Positions 51,305-61,758 of a stretch of DNA of 64,000 nucleotides are shown piece after piece. The notes beneath the pieces are model-generated. The model was given only the letters and a program-made list of their open reading frames with translations. It had not been told where the DNA came from and searched no databases. Position numbers and translations under genes: made by a program. Positions within the stretch are counted from its first letter, which is position 1; each line of letters starts with the position of its first letter. Source of the stretch: Kazachstania africana CBS 2517 (Eukaryota; Ascomycota; Saccharomycetes; Saccharomycetales; Saccharomycetaceae); contig NC_018948.1 in assembly GCF_000304475.1 (NCBI RefSeq), positions 372,001 through 436,000 of the forward strand, in the 5' to 3' direction.

Positions 51305-53050
51305 TCAATGAACTACCGTACTACCACTAGTCTTCAAGCCTGTGATTACGATCTCACCTAATAGACTATCTATTACGATGTCTAATGTGCTATCAAATGT
51401 AACTTTGGTTTCGCCATAAAAGAGAATTTCATTGAAAGTTCTACTTAACTCCAACTTGTCTATGACTTTTAAATTACTATCGTTAATATCAAATATTAAC
51501 TCCATCATGGTATTATTTGTTTCTGCATCCAGAAACATTCTAGATGTGGAATTGGTCCAAACTTTCATTGGAATCTCTAAAAATTTGTTATCACGATGAA
51601 AAAGTTCTAATTCACCTTTTATATTATTCACATAGAATCGTTCTTCAGTGGTTTTGTAAAAAGATAAATCAAGAATTCCTTGGATGGTTCCGAGCAACTG
51701 TAATCTTTGGTAGCCATTTAGCCATTTCAATCTCAAATCATTTATATTAAATTCCCGCAATAAAGTAGATATATTGAACGAGACATTTGGTGCAATAGTA
51801 AAATATGACAATTCGTCTAATGCAGAATTGAGTAAATCACTTGGAATTAATGACTGATGGTATTTAGTGCTTTCAATAGCTTCACCTTTCATTTGAAAAG
51901 TCAATCTTTCAGTTTCATTAAATAAAGAATTTAATAATTTGGTTAATGGTGTCACTGTATTCTCTTCATCAGACCAACATACATGAGATAATAATTCATC
52001 CGGTAATGGACCAACCAAGTTGCCGGCTACTTTTGGTTGAATCATTTTAGAAAACTGAAAATTTTCACTGGAACAATTTAATGAAGGAATCTCTATGGTG
52101 TAATCATTCAAACAATTGGCAAGTTTTGGTTTCCAACTAAGTGAAGGTATCAGCGTGTTTTTTGGTAATTCAATCCAGTCCCATATAGGTAAAAAACTGA
52201 AATCAATTTGCTCACTTGTGACATCAATGCCAAACCCCTTATCTAGATCTTGCATTTGTACTTCTTTCACCGTGAATTGATTTTCAATTTCAGTAAAAGT
52301 TTCACCTAAAAAATTGCTAAGTTGTTCAAATCGAAAAAATTCATTTAAATCAATTTTTAAGTTGCGGAAGCTTCCAATTTGTAAATTACCAATCTTCAAA
52401 TCTTTTAAGATTGATATATCCGAAACAGACCACAGATTAACTTGATCGTATTTTTTTCCCCAAAGTTTTCTCACAATACGTACCACATTCTTCATGTTGG
52501 GTTCTACAAGGGCGACTACCTCCAGCCGGTTCTGTGTGCCGTTGCTTAGGTCAATACAGAAAGGTTTATTGATGACCAAACTCCCCAGACGATAAATATC
52601 GTCTTGTACCGGATCCGTGTTGTACAAGGTGACATTATTAGCTTTGAAACAGAGAGAACGAGCGACTTCTTCGCCCATAAAATGGTACCACTTACTTCTC
52701 TCTTTTGACAGTAAGTCGTAATTCAGTGTCAAATCTACCGATGTGGTCAATTGCAGAAATTTGCCGCCATCATAATTCAACCCGCTATCCTTGCCGCTTT
52801 TCCACCCATCAACATGCACGTTGTTGACAGTCACATCTGACATGGTCATTATATCGTTTTGCAGCTCCTCCATAGACGGAGCGCTGTTATGTAGCTTGAT
52901 TACAGATATAAGAAGCATCAGCAGAGTAATCACCGCACTAACAATCTTATAATAAGGTCTCCCATTCTGCTCAGTAGGAATCTCCCTCGTATCCACCCTC
53001 TCATCATGTGGCAGTAATGGCTGCGTCTCAAGATCTTCTTCACCAGACAT
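51305..53050 (-). CDS. YLR173W-like membrane protein of unknown function
   Basis: The 581-residue protein (608 in S. cerevisiae YLR173W) begins at the ATG at 53050; a TTG lies upstream in frame. After a polar N-terminus with DLETQPLLPHDER (an acidic dileucine sorting signal of the kind that sends proteins to the vacuole), one span lies at about 35-55 (YYKIVSAVITLLMLLISVIK). The rest is probably lumenal, with many N-glycosylation sequons (NVT, NGT, NCS, NNT, NDS) and beta-rich pattern. No enzyme motif is visible. Position beside DPH5 and APS1 supports homology to YLR173W. The type II vacuolar membrane topology is an inference from the signal and span. Confidence 0.8.
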   Translation of the reverse strand: MSGEEDLETQPLLPHDERVDTREIPTEQNGRPYYKIVSAVITLLMLLISVIKLHNSAPSMEELQNDIMTMSDVTVNNVHVDGWKSGKDSGLNYDGGKFLQLTTSVDLTLNYDLLSKERSKWYHFMGEEVARSLCFKANNVTLYNTDPVQDDIYRLGSLVINKPFCIDLSNGTQNRLEVVALVEPNMKNVVRIVRKLWGKKYDQVNLWSVSDISILKDLKIGNLQIGSFRNLKIDLNEFFRFEQLSNFLGETFTEIENQFTVKEVQMQDLDKGFGIDVTSEQIDFSFLPIWDWIELPKNTLIPSLSWKPKLANCLNDYTIEIPSLNCSSENFQFSKMIQPKVAGNLVGPLPDELLSHVCWSDEENTVTPLTKLLNSLFNETERLTFQMKGEAIESTKYHQSLIPSDLLNSALDELSYFTIAPNVSFNISTLLREFNINDLRLKWLNGYQRLQLLGTIQGILDLSFYKTTEERFYVNNIKGELELFHRDNKFLEIPMKVWTNSTSRMFLDAETNNTMMELIFDINDSNLKVIDKLELSRTFNEILFYGETKVTFDSTLDIVIDSLLGEIVITGLKTSGSTVVH

Positions 53051-53433
53051 CCTGCTCGTTTCTTTGCCCAATTTGTCCTTTTCAACTCTTCAAGGATTGC
53101 CAATAAAAATCCTCAAGATTGGTTTTTCTTGATGGCTCATAGAAGAAAGCAGTGATATTTTTCACGTGATGTGAAATTCAGATAGCACAGACAAAGCAAC
53201 CTGTCTTACTGAAGCTTCCGTCGTCTGGTATTGGCATGATTATATCATTATACAGAGGCATCTGAGACACCCCAATTTATCGAAGGCTTCTCTAGTTAGG
53301 CCGTCCATTTGGCAGGTTTCCACAGCCATTTTCCAGGTGGTGAAAAATTTAATATAGGCCCTGGCAGAAAAAAAAATTCAATGGGCTCGATGACGATTTT
53401 AAAGCAGTTTCCAGCCCATTTAGCAAGGCAGCT
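53051..53433. other. Divergent promoter region YLR173W-like/DPH5
   Basis: No gene is visible in 383 bp. A perfect palindromic TCACGTGA is at 53162-53169, and GC-richer sequence lies near the DPH5 side. Confidence 0.55.
53162..53169. promoter_or_regulatory. TCACGTGA (Cbf1-type) palindrome
   Basis: This perfect Cbf1 palindrome lies 112 bp before the YLR173W-like start and 265 bp before the DPH5 start. Cbf1 acts as a nucleosome-organising factor at many divergent promoters. Motif-based call. Confidence 0.5.
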
Positions 53434-54333
53434 ATGTTGTATTTAGTCGGGTTAGGTCTTTCATACAAGTCAGACATCACTGTTCGTGGTCTTGAAGCAG
53501 TTAGAAAATGTTCTAGAGTGTATTTGGAACATTACACGAGTATTCTTATGGCCGCTTCTCAGGAAGAGTTGGAAGAATACTATGGTAAAGAAATCATATT
53601 GGCTGACAGAGAAATGGTAGAGACAGGGTCTGATAAGATCCTTCACAATGCAGAAAACGAGGATGTTGCATTCTTAGTCGTTGGCGATCCATTTGGTGCT
53701 ACTACACATACAGATTTGGTATTAAGAGCCAAGCATTCAAATATCCCGGTCGAGATCATCCACAACGCTTCTGTGATGAATGCCGCTGGTTCATGTGGTC
53801 TACAATTGTACAATTTTGGTCAAACTGTCTCAATGGTGTTTTTCACCGACAATTGGAGGCCTGATTCTTGGTATGACAAGATTTGGGAAAACAGAAAGAT
53901 TGGCCTCCACACCTTAGTTCTCTTGGATATCAAAGTCAAGGAACAAAGTATCGAGAACATGGCTCGTGGCAGATTGATCTACGAACCACCACGCTACATG
54001 TCAATCTCCCAATGTTGTGAACAATTACTAGAAGTTGAAGAAAATAGAGGCACCAAGGCCTACACTCCAGATACACCTGCCGTGGCCATCAGCAGACTTG
54101 GTTCAGGCTCACAATCTTTCAAAGTTGGTACCATCAAGGAACTCTCCGAATATGACGCTGGTGAACCATTACACTCTCTAGTTATTCTAGGTAGACAATG
54201 TCACGATTTGGAGTTAGAATATCTCTTGGAATTCACCGACAACAGGGAGAAATTCACCAACGACGTTCGTGCTGATCAAGAGTACTTCAAGCCTGCTCCA
54301 TGGGTCCCACCAACCGAGCCAGCTGATGAATAG
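53434..54333 (+). CDS. DPH5: Diphthine methyl ester synthase Dph5
   Basis: Dph5 uses S-adenosylmethionine to methylate the modified histidine of elongation factor 2 during diphthamide synthesis in the cytosol. The 299-residue protein (300 in S. cerevisiae) belongs to the tetrapyrrole methylase fold. It starts [20 protein letters not shown] and carries the cofactor-binding [18 protein letters not shown]. Further conserved parts are [20 protein letters not shown] and [18 protein letters not shown], and the C-terminus is acidic and Pro-rich. Strong conservation over the full length. Its order with YLR173W and APS1 equals YLR172C. Confidence 0.96.
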   Translation: MLYLVGLGLSYKSDITVRGLEAVRKCSRVYLEHYTSILMAASQEELEEYYGKEIILADREMVETGSDKILHNAENEDVAFLVVGDPFGATTHTDLVLRAKHSNIPVEIIHNASVMNAAGSCGLQLYNFGQTVSMVFFTDNWRPDSWYDKIWENRKIGLHTLVLLDIKVKEQSIENMARGRLIYEPPRYMSISQCCEQLLEVEENRGTKAYTPDTPAVAISRLGSGSQSFKVGTIKELSEYDAGEPLHSLVILGRQCHDLELEYLLEFTDNREKFTNDVRADQEYFKPAPWVPPTEPADE

Positions 54334-54509
54334 TATATGTAAGTGTATGTATTTGTATATAATTTTCATCGTCCTTTAGTATAAGAGAGGTCCAGGAAAA
54401 AAAGAACCCGATGAATTCAAAACTTCACTACTTTCAATAGATACAACGGCTAGAGAAACGAAGAGACCCCTCAGTTCAACCAAGAGTGTCCCCAAACATA
54501 TATCACGGA

Positions 54510-54980
54510 ATGTCACATTTGAAATACATGTTGCTGGTTTCCAGACAAGGAAAAGTAAGATTAATGAAATGGTATGCACCTTTAAGTTCCAAGGCTAAAA
54601 ACAAAATAATGAGTGATTTGACCTCGTTGGTGTTGTCTCGTAAACCAAAAATGTGTAATATTATAGATTACAGTGATCATAAAGTAGTCTACAGAAGATA
54701 TGCAAGTTTGTATTTCATATGCGGTATAAGTAGTGATATTGACAACGAGCTTTTAACCCTAGAAATTATTCATAGATATGTTGAAACAATGGACACCTAT
54801 TTTGGTAACGTTTGTGAATTAGATATCATTTTCAATTTTTCCAAAGCATATGATATCTTGAATGAGATGATAATGTGTGATGGGTCAATAGCTGAAACGA
54901 GTAAAAAAGACATTCTTACCAACGTTAGTATGATGGATTCAATTGAAAATAATGATAATTTAGATAGAGTTCTAAGTTGA
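54510..54980 (+). CDS. APS1: AP-1 clathrin adaptor small subunit Aps1
   Basis: Aps1 is the sigma-1 subunit of the AP-1 complex, which sorts cargo between trans-Golgi and endosomes. The 156 residues equal S. cerevisiae Aps1. The protein starts [20 protein letters not shown] and has [24 protein letters not shown], and the nearly invariant [20 protein letters not shown] and [17 protein letters not shown]. The ATG at 54510 is chosen over an upstream GTG in frame. The gene ends only 42 bp from the convergent IRC20. Corresponds to YLR170C, with YLR171W (dubious in S. cerevisiae) absent. Confidence 0.96.
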   Translation: MSHLKYMLLVSRQGKVRLMKWYAPLSSKAKNKIMSDLTSLVLSRKPKMCNIIDYSDHKVVYRRYASLYFICGISSDIDNELLTLEIIHRYVETMDTYFGNVCELDIIFNFSKAYDILNEMIMCDGSIAETSKKDILTNVSMMDSIENNDNLDRVLS

Positions 54981-54988
54981 TATATATA
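54981..54988. terminator. TATATATA between convergent APS1 and IRC20
   Basis: Four TA units begin immediately after the APS1 stop codon in a 42-bp convergent gap. As a self-complementary polyadenylation efficiency element it may serve both genes. Confidence 0.4.
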
Positions 54989-55022
54989 AAGTTTATAAAG
55001 AAAAATAACATTACAATTTATA

Positions 55023-58000
55023 CTATTGTTTTTGAAAGAAACAATTCCATAAATGTCTATCTCCAATAAATTCAGTCGCATTCTCATTAATCTCAAACTC
55101 TTCTTCTAATTCATCATTTTCATTCGAAAATTTCTCCTTTTGCCTCTTATTATTTTCCAGGATACACTTATATTTGAATATATTTTCTTCAACAGATTCC
55201 TTTATCATAAAATTCCAAACATAAGTTTCTTCCATTTGTCCAATTCTATTATTTCTACTCATTGCTTGCAATTCATCATTATGGTTAATTATTGGATCCA
55301 AAAGAAATATATGTTTAGCATTAAGCAAATTTAATCCCGCACCCAGTGTTTTTACATTCATTAAGAGACATGTAATGGTATTGTTCCTTTTGAATTTCTC
55401 TATAGTTGAACTGATGGACTTAGTATTAGAAAAACATGACAAATGTGAAATGTGGTTAAGTGTCAAAATCTTTGTAATGATTTTCAAAAATTCAAAATTT
55501 TGTGAATATATTAAAATCTGTGGTGGATCCCTCTCTTCAGATTGACTCTTCAACTTTAAAAATAATATCAATTTAATTACAAAATCAATCTTAGCACCAA
55601 AACTTTCCTTTATTGTTAATTGCGCCACTTCATTTATTTGAGGAAATTTCACAAACTTTTCATTGAAGATTTCCTCATCCTCCTCTTCGTCAGCATCTTC
55701 TTTTGTTTGTTTAACTGTGACTTTATCATTGCTAGGCAAAGAAGGAGAGATACCATCAATTTTCGATCCAAGAACCCTTTCCCCAACTGGTTTATTCACT
55801 TCCTCCTCCTTATTCTTGAATTTGAAATGATAAAGTTCATTCTTGTTAGTTGTCTTTTTACAGATTGGGCAAACAGATTTATTTTTTAGCCAGCTAAAAA
55901 TACAATGTTTGCAAAAGAAATGGCCACATTTAATTATTGAACCCATATAAATAGTATTTAAGCAAATTGGACAGTTGAAAGATTTATTCTGTTCAATTAG
56001 ATCCTGTATCTTGCTTAAATTTTTCAGATATTTAATTCTTGATTCAATTTGACTGATCTTTGTAAGATTTTCTTTGTATTGTTTATCATCTTTTATAGAT
56101 CTGAGGATGGAATTCTTGACGTTTGGTTCTAGTTGAATAATCGATATCAAAGAATCCGAAATCCTTTGTAAGTGACTATAATATTCAATTTTTGAATTAT
56201 AAATAAGATTTAACTTTTTAATAGATTCTCTGACATTCTTGTCTTCTTTGTTTATCCTTCCAATTTCTTCCTCATAGGATAATAAATAATCTTCAAAATC
56301 AGCGCCATCTCTATTAGCACCACTAGTTAATGATGATCTTACAATTTTAGAATTTTTCAAATCACTAAATATAGATTTCAAAGAGGTACCCTTTCCAATA
56401 ATTTCCAAATTTTTGAGCAAATCTAAGTGATATTGAGAAAAAGTTGCATCAACTTGAACAGAATTTTTAGTGTTTAGCTTAATATCATCTTCATCTGAAT
56501 TTATAACCAAGTCTCTATTTTTTAAAAGCTCTTCAAGACAGTGGAAGATTGCAAAAATTTTATCTTGATCGTCGATGGATGTTGAATATTCCATAGCTTT
56601 ATCTTCCTCATTATCATCATCATATTCCCTACTTATTGGCTTATACAGTAACTCGATCAATTGTTCAATTAAAGAATTAAATTGCATTGCCTGTTTATTG
56701 AACGCTAGTAACATTGAACTTAGTGCTTTAAAAATATTTGAGATTAACATGTTCGAAGCAAAATTATCCTTAAAATTAAAACCAATAATTTGCAGTCTTA
56801 ACGCTTTATCGGTTGTTTTATTGGTATCATTGAAAAATGCTTGAATTTCTAAGATAGTTTCTTCCACTTTTTGAACTCTCTCTAACAAAATCTGTTTCCT
56901 TAAACGTTCAGCAATTTCATAATTTTCTTGTTCGAGTAATTGATTTTTCTCTATAGCCAAAAGTTCTTCGCTGGAATAATAGTCTGTATACTTTTTTTCC
57001 TCTTTCACTTCCTTCTTATCATCTTCTTTTTCATTCATTAATTTGATCTTGGTATTTTCATCATCAACCATCTCTAATTTTTTGGAACCCATAAAATAAT
57101 ATGAAGTGCCTATGAAAAAAAAGCATTGATTCAACAAATCTAAGTAAGATCTTATTTTCACCTTGTCATTATCAATTTCATCAAAGTCTATAGTAAAAAT
57201 GTCTTCAATGTTAAATTTGATCTTGAGGTCATTTATTATATTTTCTGTAACACTCTTCAAGGTGGGTATTGCTTTTAAAGGATCATTATTCAACTCCATT
57301 TCGACCTGTGCAGTTCTTATCTTAAGCTGATAATTTTCTCTGTACAAAGAATTCAAGGATTCGATCGTCTCGGCGGTCATTATTTTCAAAATGTCATTAA
57401 TATTGTGGACCATCTCATTTACTTGATTGAAGGCTTCGAGCTTTTTACTTTTACCGTGCGAAAAAGTGTTCGACATAAGGTTTTCGGGTATAATAGCATG
57501 ACAGCACAGATATCTCAATTGCGTCAACCATTGATTTAACTGGTTTGTCGACAGGTTTGGTTTGTTTTCACCCCTTGGACCGTAGCCTGACGCTAGTATG
57601 AAATCATTCCACAGGTTCAAATAGTTATCCCACTCAATGGGGTTGAATTCCAATGGTATCAAATAATTTGTCTGTTTAGGGATATGAATTTGAGACACAA
57701 CGTCTGATTTAGAATGCCTTATACAAATATCATAACGAATAAAAATTTCCATAACATCATTAATGGAAAATTGTATTCCATTACTGAGAACAGTATTTTC
57801 TCTTCCAATGTTTTTATCTACATTTGTCACGATGTCACTATTTTCACAAAATGGAGATATTTTCAAATAAGAAAGAATTGTTTGAAAATCACGAATGTTT
57901 TGTATTGGTGTTCCTGACACGCCCCAAGTATGGACTCTATAAAGTAAACTAGTACATTTAGCAGCCTGTGTGTTATCAGACTTCAACATTTGAACTTCAT

Positions 58001-59423
58001 CCAATATAATTCTGAAAAATTCCATCAATGATAAGGGAGAAGAATAATTGTATTTGGGTTGCGTATACTGGTTTCTTCTTGATCTCAAATTTGCATTATA
58101 TTGTGCATAATGTATCTCTAGATTTATAATATTGTAGGTAGTAATAATCACATCGTAAGTAGAAAGCTTTTTGACGATATCTTCTATATTGTTCGTTTTA
58201 AATTTAAGAATTATATCGTTATAACCCAGATAGTGAAAGATTTTTATGGTGCCAGGGTTAGTATGTTCGTTTATTTCATTGATCCACTGTTGTAAAAGTG
58301 GATTTGGACATATGATTAATGTAGTTTTGGTTCTATGAATAGTTTTATTATCATGCGTTAGAAAAGTCTGTGATTCAGTCAATTTCCTTTTGTTTAGCAT
58401 TATGAGAGTCAGTATTTCAATTGTCTTGCCAAGACCCATTTCTTCAGATAGGAGTCCCTTTGCCTTTGGTTGACTATGGTCATAATTTTCGTAGAGTTGC
58501 ATAGCTTCCTTATAGTCTAATATAAAATTTGTAAATTTGTTCCAAAATAAGTAGTCATTTTTTACAATTTCATAACCAAAACATATCTTACTATTTAAGA
58601 AATTGTTTAACTCGTGCGGTGTTGGATTTGTCTTTGGTGGAATGTACTGATTGTTGTAACCTTCTTTATCCAGCATCCATTGTATACTATCCATTTGGAA
58701 GGGTAACAGTCGCAATCTTAAATTTTCTATTATATCCTCAAAAGATGGCCTAGGTAATATTTGTTTTGTGTAGTGGACAGTTTGATTAATGAAGTATCTT
58801 TGAATGAAAGAAGTTGTAATTTCGGAGTCATTTTGACTGAATGACCTTGAGTAGAGAAGATCCAGCAATGAATTTGTCTCAACATCAAACTTGTTGAATG
58901 AATTTGGCTTGTAAAGAAGATATAAATCTAAATTTACGGTAACCTGATTGGAATTACTGTGTAAAAAAGGCCCATGACAGTGTACATCCTTCAAACTCTT
59001 ATTAACAGATCGGAGTTGTTTTGTGATCTTGTTATAGAAGACAGTCTTCCTCTTTTTCTTGCTTTCTATTTTAAATGTCTCTAACTTTTCTTCTAATTCA
59101 GTTCGTAACGATCCCAGGTTTATAAAATGTAAGCATTTTAGTAGTAATTCGTTTTGATCAATTGTGGGGATATGGAAAGAATGATCCGAACCAATACGGA
59201 GTTCCCCTGAACCGCTATCATAACGTAACATGACATGTTGTGTACCACTTGCATGACAACGCATTGGGGTGATAAATTTAATAGAAACTAAATGATGGTG
59301 TTTGAATTTTGACAAGTTCAAAAAAAGATCAGCTTCCAATGGGACCGTGTCGCCAAACCGCCTATCCAGGACACTCCCAACACCCCCTGGTACCTCATCC
59401 AGCTGCACAGTGATCTCAGCCAT
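55023..59423 (-). CDS. IRC20: SNF2 helicase/RING ubiquitin ligase Irc20
   Basis: Irc20 combines a Snf2-type ATPase with a RING domain and acts with SUMO/ubiquitin pathways in DNA repair and recombination, and on the 2-micron plasmid. The 1466-residue protein (1556 in S. cerevisiae) begins at the ATG at 59423. The Walker A region LSEEMGLGKTIEILTLIML is near residue 328, and the DEAH-type box reads ILDEVQMLKSD near 478, with WGVSGTPIQN for motif III. A long helical insertion with coiled coils follows. The RING, about 1144-1188, reads CPIC-NTIYMGSIIKCGHFFCKH-C..CPIC. The helicase C part has TIEKFKRNNTITCLLMN and AMSRNNRIGQMEETYVWNFM. A split helicase with an internal RING is typical of the Irc20/SHPRH group. 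Paired with RCK2 as YLR247C. Confidence 0.93.
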   Translation of the reverse strand: MAEITVQLDEVPGGVGSVLDRRFGDTVPLEADLFLNLSKFKHHHLVSIKFITPMRCHASGTQHVMLRYDSGSGELRIGSDHSFHIPTIDQNELLLKCLHFINLGSLRTELEEKLETFKIESKKKRKTVFYNKITKQLRSVNKSLKDVHCHGPFLHSNSNQVTVNLDLYLLYKPNSFNKFDVETNSLLDLLYSRSFSQNDSEITTSFIQRYFINQTVHYTKQILPRPSFEDIIENLRLRLLPFQMDSIQWMLDKEGYNNQYIPPKTNPTPHELNNFLNSKICFGYEIVKNDYLFWNKFTNFILDYKEAMQLYENYDHSQPKAKGLLSEEMGLGKTIEILTLIMLNKRKLTESQTFLTHDNKTIHRTKTTLIICPNPLLQQWINEINEHTNPGTIKIFHYLGYNDIILKFKTNNIEDIVKKLSTYDVIITTYNIINLEIHYAQYNANLRSRRNQYTQPKYNYSSPLSLMEFFRIILDEVQMLKSDNTQAAKCTSLLYRVHTWGVSGTPIQNIRDFQTILSYLKISPFCENSDIVTNVDKNIGRENTVLSNGIQFSINDVMEIFIRYDICIRHSKSDVVSQIHIPKQTNYLIPLEFNPIEWDNYLNLWNDFILASGYGPRGENKPNLSTNQLNQWLTQLRYLCCHAIIPENLMSNTFSHGKSKKLEAFNQVNEMVHNINDILKIMTAETIESLNSLYRENYQLKIRTAQVEMELNNDPLKAIPTLKSVTENIINDLKIKFNIEDIFTIDFDEIDNDKVKIRSYLDLLNQCFFFIGTSYYFMGSKKLEMVDDENTKIKLMNEKEDDKKEVKEEKKYTDYYSSEELLAIEKNQLLEQENYEIAERLRKQILLERVQKVEETILEIQAFFNDTNKTTDKALRLQIIGFNFKDNFASNMLISNIFKALSSMLLAFNKQAMQFNSLIEQLIELLYKPISREYDDDNEEDKAMEYSTSIDDQDKIFAIFHCLEELLKNRDLVINSDEDDIKLNTKNSVQVDATFSQYHLDLLKNLEIIGKGTSLKSIFSDLKNSKIVRSSLTSGANRDGADFEDYLLSYEEEIGRINKEDKNVRESIKKLNLIYNSKIEYYSHLQRISDSLISIIQLEPNVKNSILRSIKDDKQYKENLTKISQIESRIKYLKNLSKIQDLIEQNKSFNCPICLNTIYMGSIIKCGHFFCKHCIFSWLKNKSVCPICKKTTNKNELYHFKFKNKEEEVNKPVGERVLGSKIDGISPSLPSNDKVTVKQTKEDADEEEDEEIFNEKFVKFPQINEVAQLTIKESFGAKIDFVIKLILFLKLKSQSEERDPPQILIYSQNFEFLKIITKILTLNHISHLSCFSNTKSISSTIEKFKRNNTITCLLMNVKTLGAGLNLLNAKHIFLLDPIINHNDELQAMSRNNRIGQMEETYVWNFMIKESVEENIFKYKCILENNKRQKEKFSNENDELEEEFEINENATEFIGDRHLWNCFFQKQ

Positions 59424-59875
59424 TGCCTGCCCTCTCTTGTTAAAACCTTTTTCTCTACTTAGCAATTATCTCATCTCATCACTACTCTGAAATTTCACTA
59501 ACGGCTATTTTTAAAAATTATAAACACCGGAGAGCTCTGTGTTACCCTCCCATCAATTTTTCCTAATAATATAAGATCGAGAGGAAAACTCCAAGCTGTC
59601 ATTTGTAATGCAAAGGGAACCTCTGATGGATAAATCTTGGACAGTAGAAATTCCGATAGTTGAACCTCCTTGAAAGTACTTACTGGCAGTGAGTGGCGTT
59701 GACGATTATTTTGGTGCCATTATTATTAAGTGGAAGACGTATATCCCCCCGAGAATTTTTTTTTTTTCTTACAAAGAAGTGGTTCATTGTTAATTGATCA
59801 GACAATCCATTGAAAAGACAGCTTTGCTGTGTATCCTTTATCGGTTGAAGGCGTATATATATATAGGAGTGGCTG
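59424..59875. other. Divergent promoter region IRC20/RCK2
   Basis: No gene is visible in 452 bp. A T run at 59758-59768 and a TATATATATATA at about 59853-59864, close before the RCK2 start, are the notable motifs. Confidence 0.5.
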
Positions 59876-61258
59876 ATGAATAAAATCAAGGCTTTATTCA
59901 GCAAGAAGGATATGGAAACTGTGAGTGTGAAAGAAGTCGACGAAATCAGACAGGAAGAGGTAATCAAAGAGATGGTGCCTCGTTTTAAAGAACAGTTTGA
60001 ATTGAATGATTACAAGTTATTGTGTAAGGTTGGAGAAGGAGCATTCTCCAAAGTGTACAAAGCCGTTCCTTTGAACACCACGATTGCGAAGAATCATAAG
60101 CATGTGGCAGTGAAGATAATAAACAAGGATAATTTGCATGAAAAGGAACAGAAAGAGGATAGTAATGTTGGGAAGACCACCACGAGACAGCAAGTTTTGA
60201 AAGAGGTCAGTATACACAAGTTAATCTCGTCCAATTGTGAGAATATAGTGCAATTTATTGAATTCAAAGAAACAAGATCAAATTATTATATTGTTCAAGA
60301 ATTGTTAGATGGTGGGGAAATTTTTAACGAAATCGTTAAATATACTTATTTCAGTGAAGATTTATGTCGACATGTGATAAGACAATTGGGGTTGGCAATT
60401 AGACATCTACATTCTATGGGCGTAGTGCATAGGGATATTAAACCGGAAAATCTATTGTTCAATCCGATAGCGTATCAACCGAATGAAACGCCGAAGTTGC
60501 GGAAGAGTGATGATCCAAACACTAAAGTCGATGAAGGTGTTTTCATCCCACATGTGGGTGGAGGTAGTATTGGGATTGTAAAACTTGCAGATTTTGGTCT
60601 TTCCAAACAAATATTTCAAACCAACACTATGACACCGTGTGGTACGGTCGGGTATACGGCGCCAGAAGTCGTAAAGGATGAGAATTACTCGATGAAAGTG
60701 GACATGTGGGGCGTCGGTTGTGTTCTCTATACCATGCTTTGTGGATTCCCACCATTTTTTGATGATAAAATTGATGTCCTGACCGAAAAGATAAGTAAGG
60801 GACAATATACTTTTTTGAAACCATGGTGGGACGAGATTAGTGACGGCGCTAAAAGATGTGTGAGAAAATTGCTAGAAGTTGATCCTCATAGGAGATATGA
60901 CATTGAGCAATTTTTACAAGATCCTTGGTTGAATTCGTTTGATTGTGAAAAAGTGGCACAACAGGTGCAAAGAAAAAAAAGCAGGGCGCATGCAAGAATG
61001 CCGCCACATGTGGATACATCACTCTTATACTCTCCAGCCGCTGTGGCGATGAGAGATGCCTTTGATATCAGTAATGCAGTACAGAGAATAGAGCAAGAAA
61101 AGAAAAGGAATCTGTTGACATCGCTAAATGAAGACTCCGAACTTTTAGGTTTCACAGCAACGACAGGTCTTGACGATAGGATGTTCCAGCTGCGACTCAA
61201 TTCCTCCACAATTGTGAAGAGAAGAAAGCACAAGCAAGAATTGTTAGCGAACAAGTGA
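59876..61258 (+). CDS. RCK2: MAPK-activated protein kinase Rck2
   Basis: Rck2 is a CaMK-like kinase that the stress MAP kinase Hog1 activates; it slows translation elongation in osmotic and oxidative stress. The 460-residue protein is much shorter than S. cerevisiae Rck2 (610) and nearer Rck1 (512), lacking most of the N-terminal extension. The kinase domain covers about 45-355: GEGAFSKVY, ATP Lys80, HRDIKPENLLF with Asp187, an insert of some 40 residues before LADFGLSKQ, and the activation loop NTMTPCGTVGYTAPEVV. The C-terminal tail has a basic RKKSRAHARMPPHVDTS, then ends KRRKHKQELLANK; Hog1 binding is expected in this tail. The neighbours IRC20 and YEF3 decide for RCK2 (YLR248W). Confidence 0.92.
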   Translation: MNKIKALFSKKDMETVSVKEVDEIRQEEVIKEMVPRFKEQFELNDYKLLCKVGEGAFSKVYKAVPLNTTIAKNHKHVAVKIINKDNLHEKEQKEDSNVGKTTTRQQVLKEVSIHKLISSNCENIVQFIEFKETRSNYYIVQELLDGGEIFNEIVKYTYFSEDLCRHVIRQLGLAIRHLHSMGVVHRDIKPENLLFNPIAYQPNETPKLRKSDDPNTKVDEGVFIPHVGGGSIGIVKLADFGLSKQIFQTNTMTPCGTVGYTAPEVVKDENYSMKVDMWGVGCVLYTMLCGFPPFFDDKIDVLTEKISKGQYTFLKPWWDEISDGAKRCVRKLLEVDPHRRYDIEQFLQDPWLNSFDCEKVAQQVQRKKSRAHARMPPHVDTSLLYSPAAVAMRDAFDISNAVQRIEQEKKRNLLTSLNEDSELLGFTATTGLDDRMFQLRLNSSTIVKRRKHKQELLANK

Positions 61259-61758
61259 GTGAATTTCTTTTTGCAAAAAAAAAAAACTAACCTAAAATAC
61301 AGAAAAAAATCGAAATAAAACAACATATAACTAAATAATCAAAACTCCGTCATATCCCTCACACATCCCGCCACTACCATAGGCATCCATCTAGCTGCCG
61401 TCAACCAATCTAACTCTGTCAACTCTGTCAACTCTTTTCTTTTCCAAAAGCAAAAAAAGCGAAAAATTTTTCCAGCAAAAGAAAAATAAAAAGAAAAATT
61501 TTCTCGAGCGACGCAAATAAAAAAGAAATCATGCGCCCAGAAAACAACGGAGCCCGATGAGCATCTCTCGAGGTTGCTGCGTTCTTTTCTGAGGGAAGAA
61601 CGTTTTTCCACGAAAAGAAAAGAAAGAAAACGAAAATTTTTCACTCATCGAAGATTCAAAATCTATATATATTGTATATTTGAAGAAAGTTTTGTATTTT
61701 CTGTTAGTTTCTTTCGTTGTTTCATTCTTGTTCTCCTATTTAATTACAGTCGAACAAC
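61259..61758. other. Promoter region of YEF3
   Basis: No gene is visible in 500 bp. The region is A-rich near RCK2, with many AAAAATTTT-like blocks from 61460 on, plus PAC elements listed separately. TATATATA near 61664-61671 lies about 90 bp before the YEF3 start. Confidence 0.6.
61555..61650. promoter_or_regulatory. PAC and RRPE motifs upstream of YEF3
   Basis: CGATGAG (PAC core) is at 61555-61561 and its reverse complement CTCATCG at 61644-61650. The second is directly preceded by an RRPE-like GAAAATTTTTCA (from 61632). PAC plus RRPE pairs mark ribosome-biogenesis and translation genes controlled by TOR signalling through Dot6/Tod6 and Stb3, which suits an elongation factor. Confidence 0.6.
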
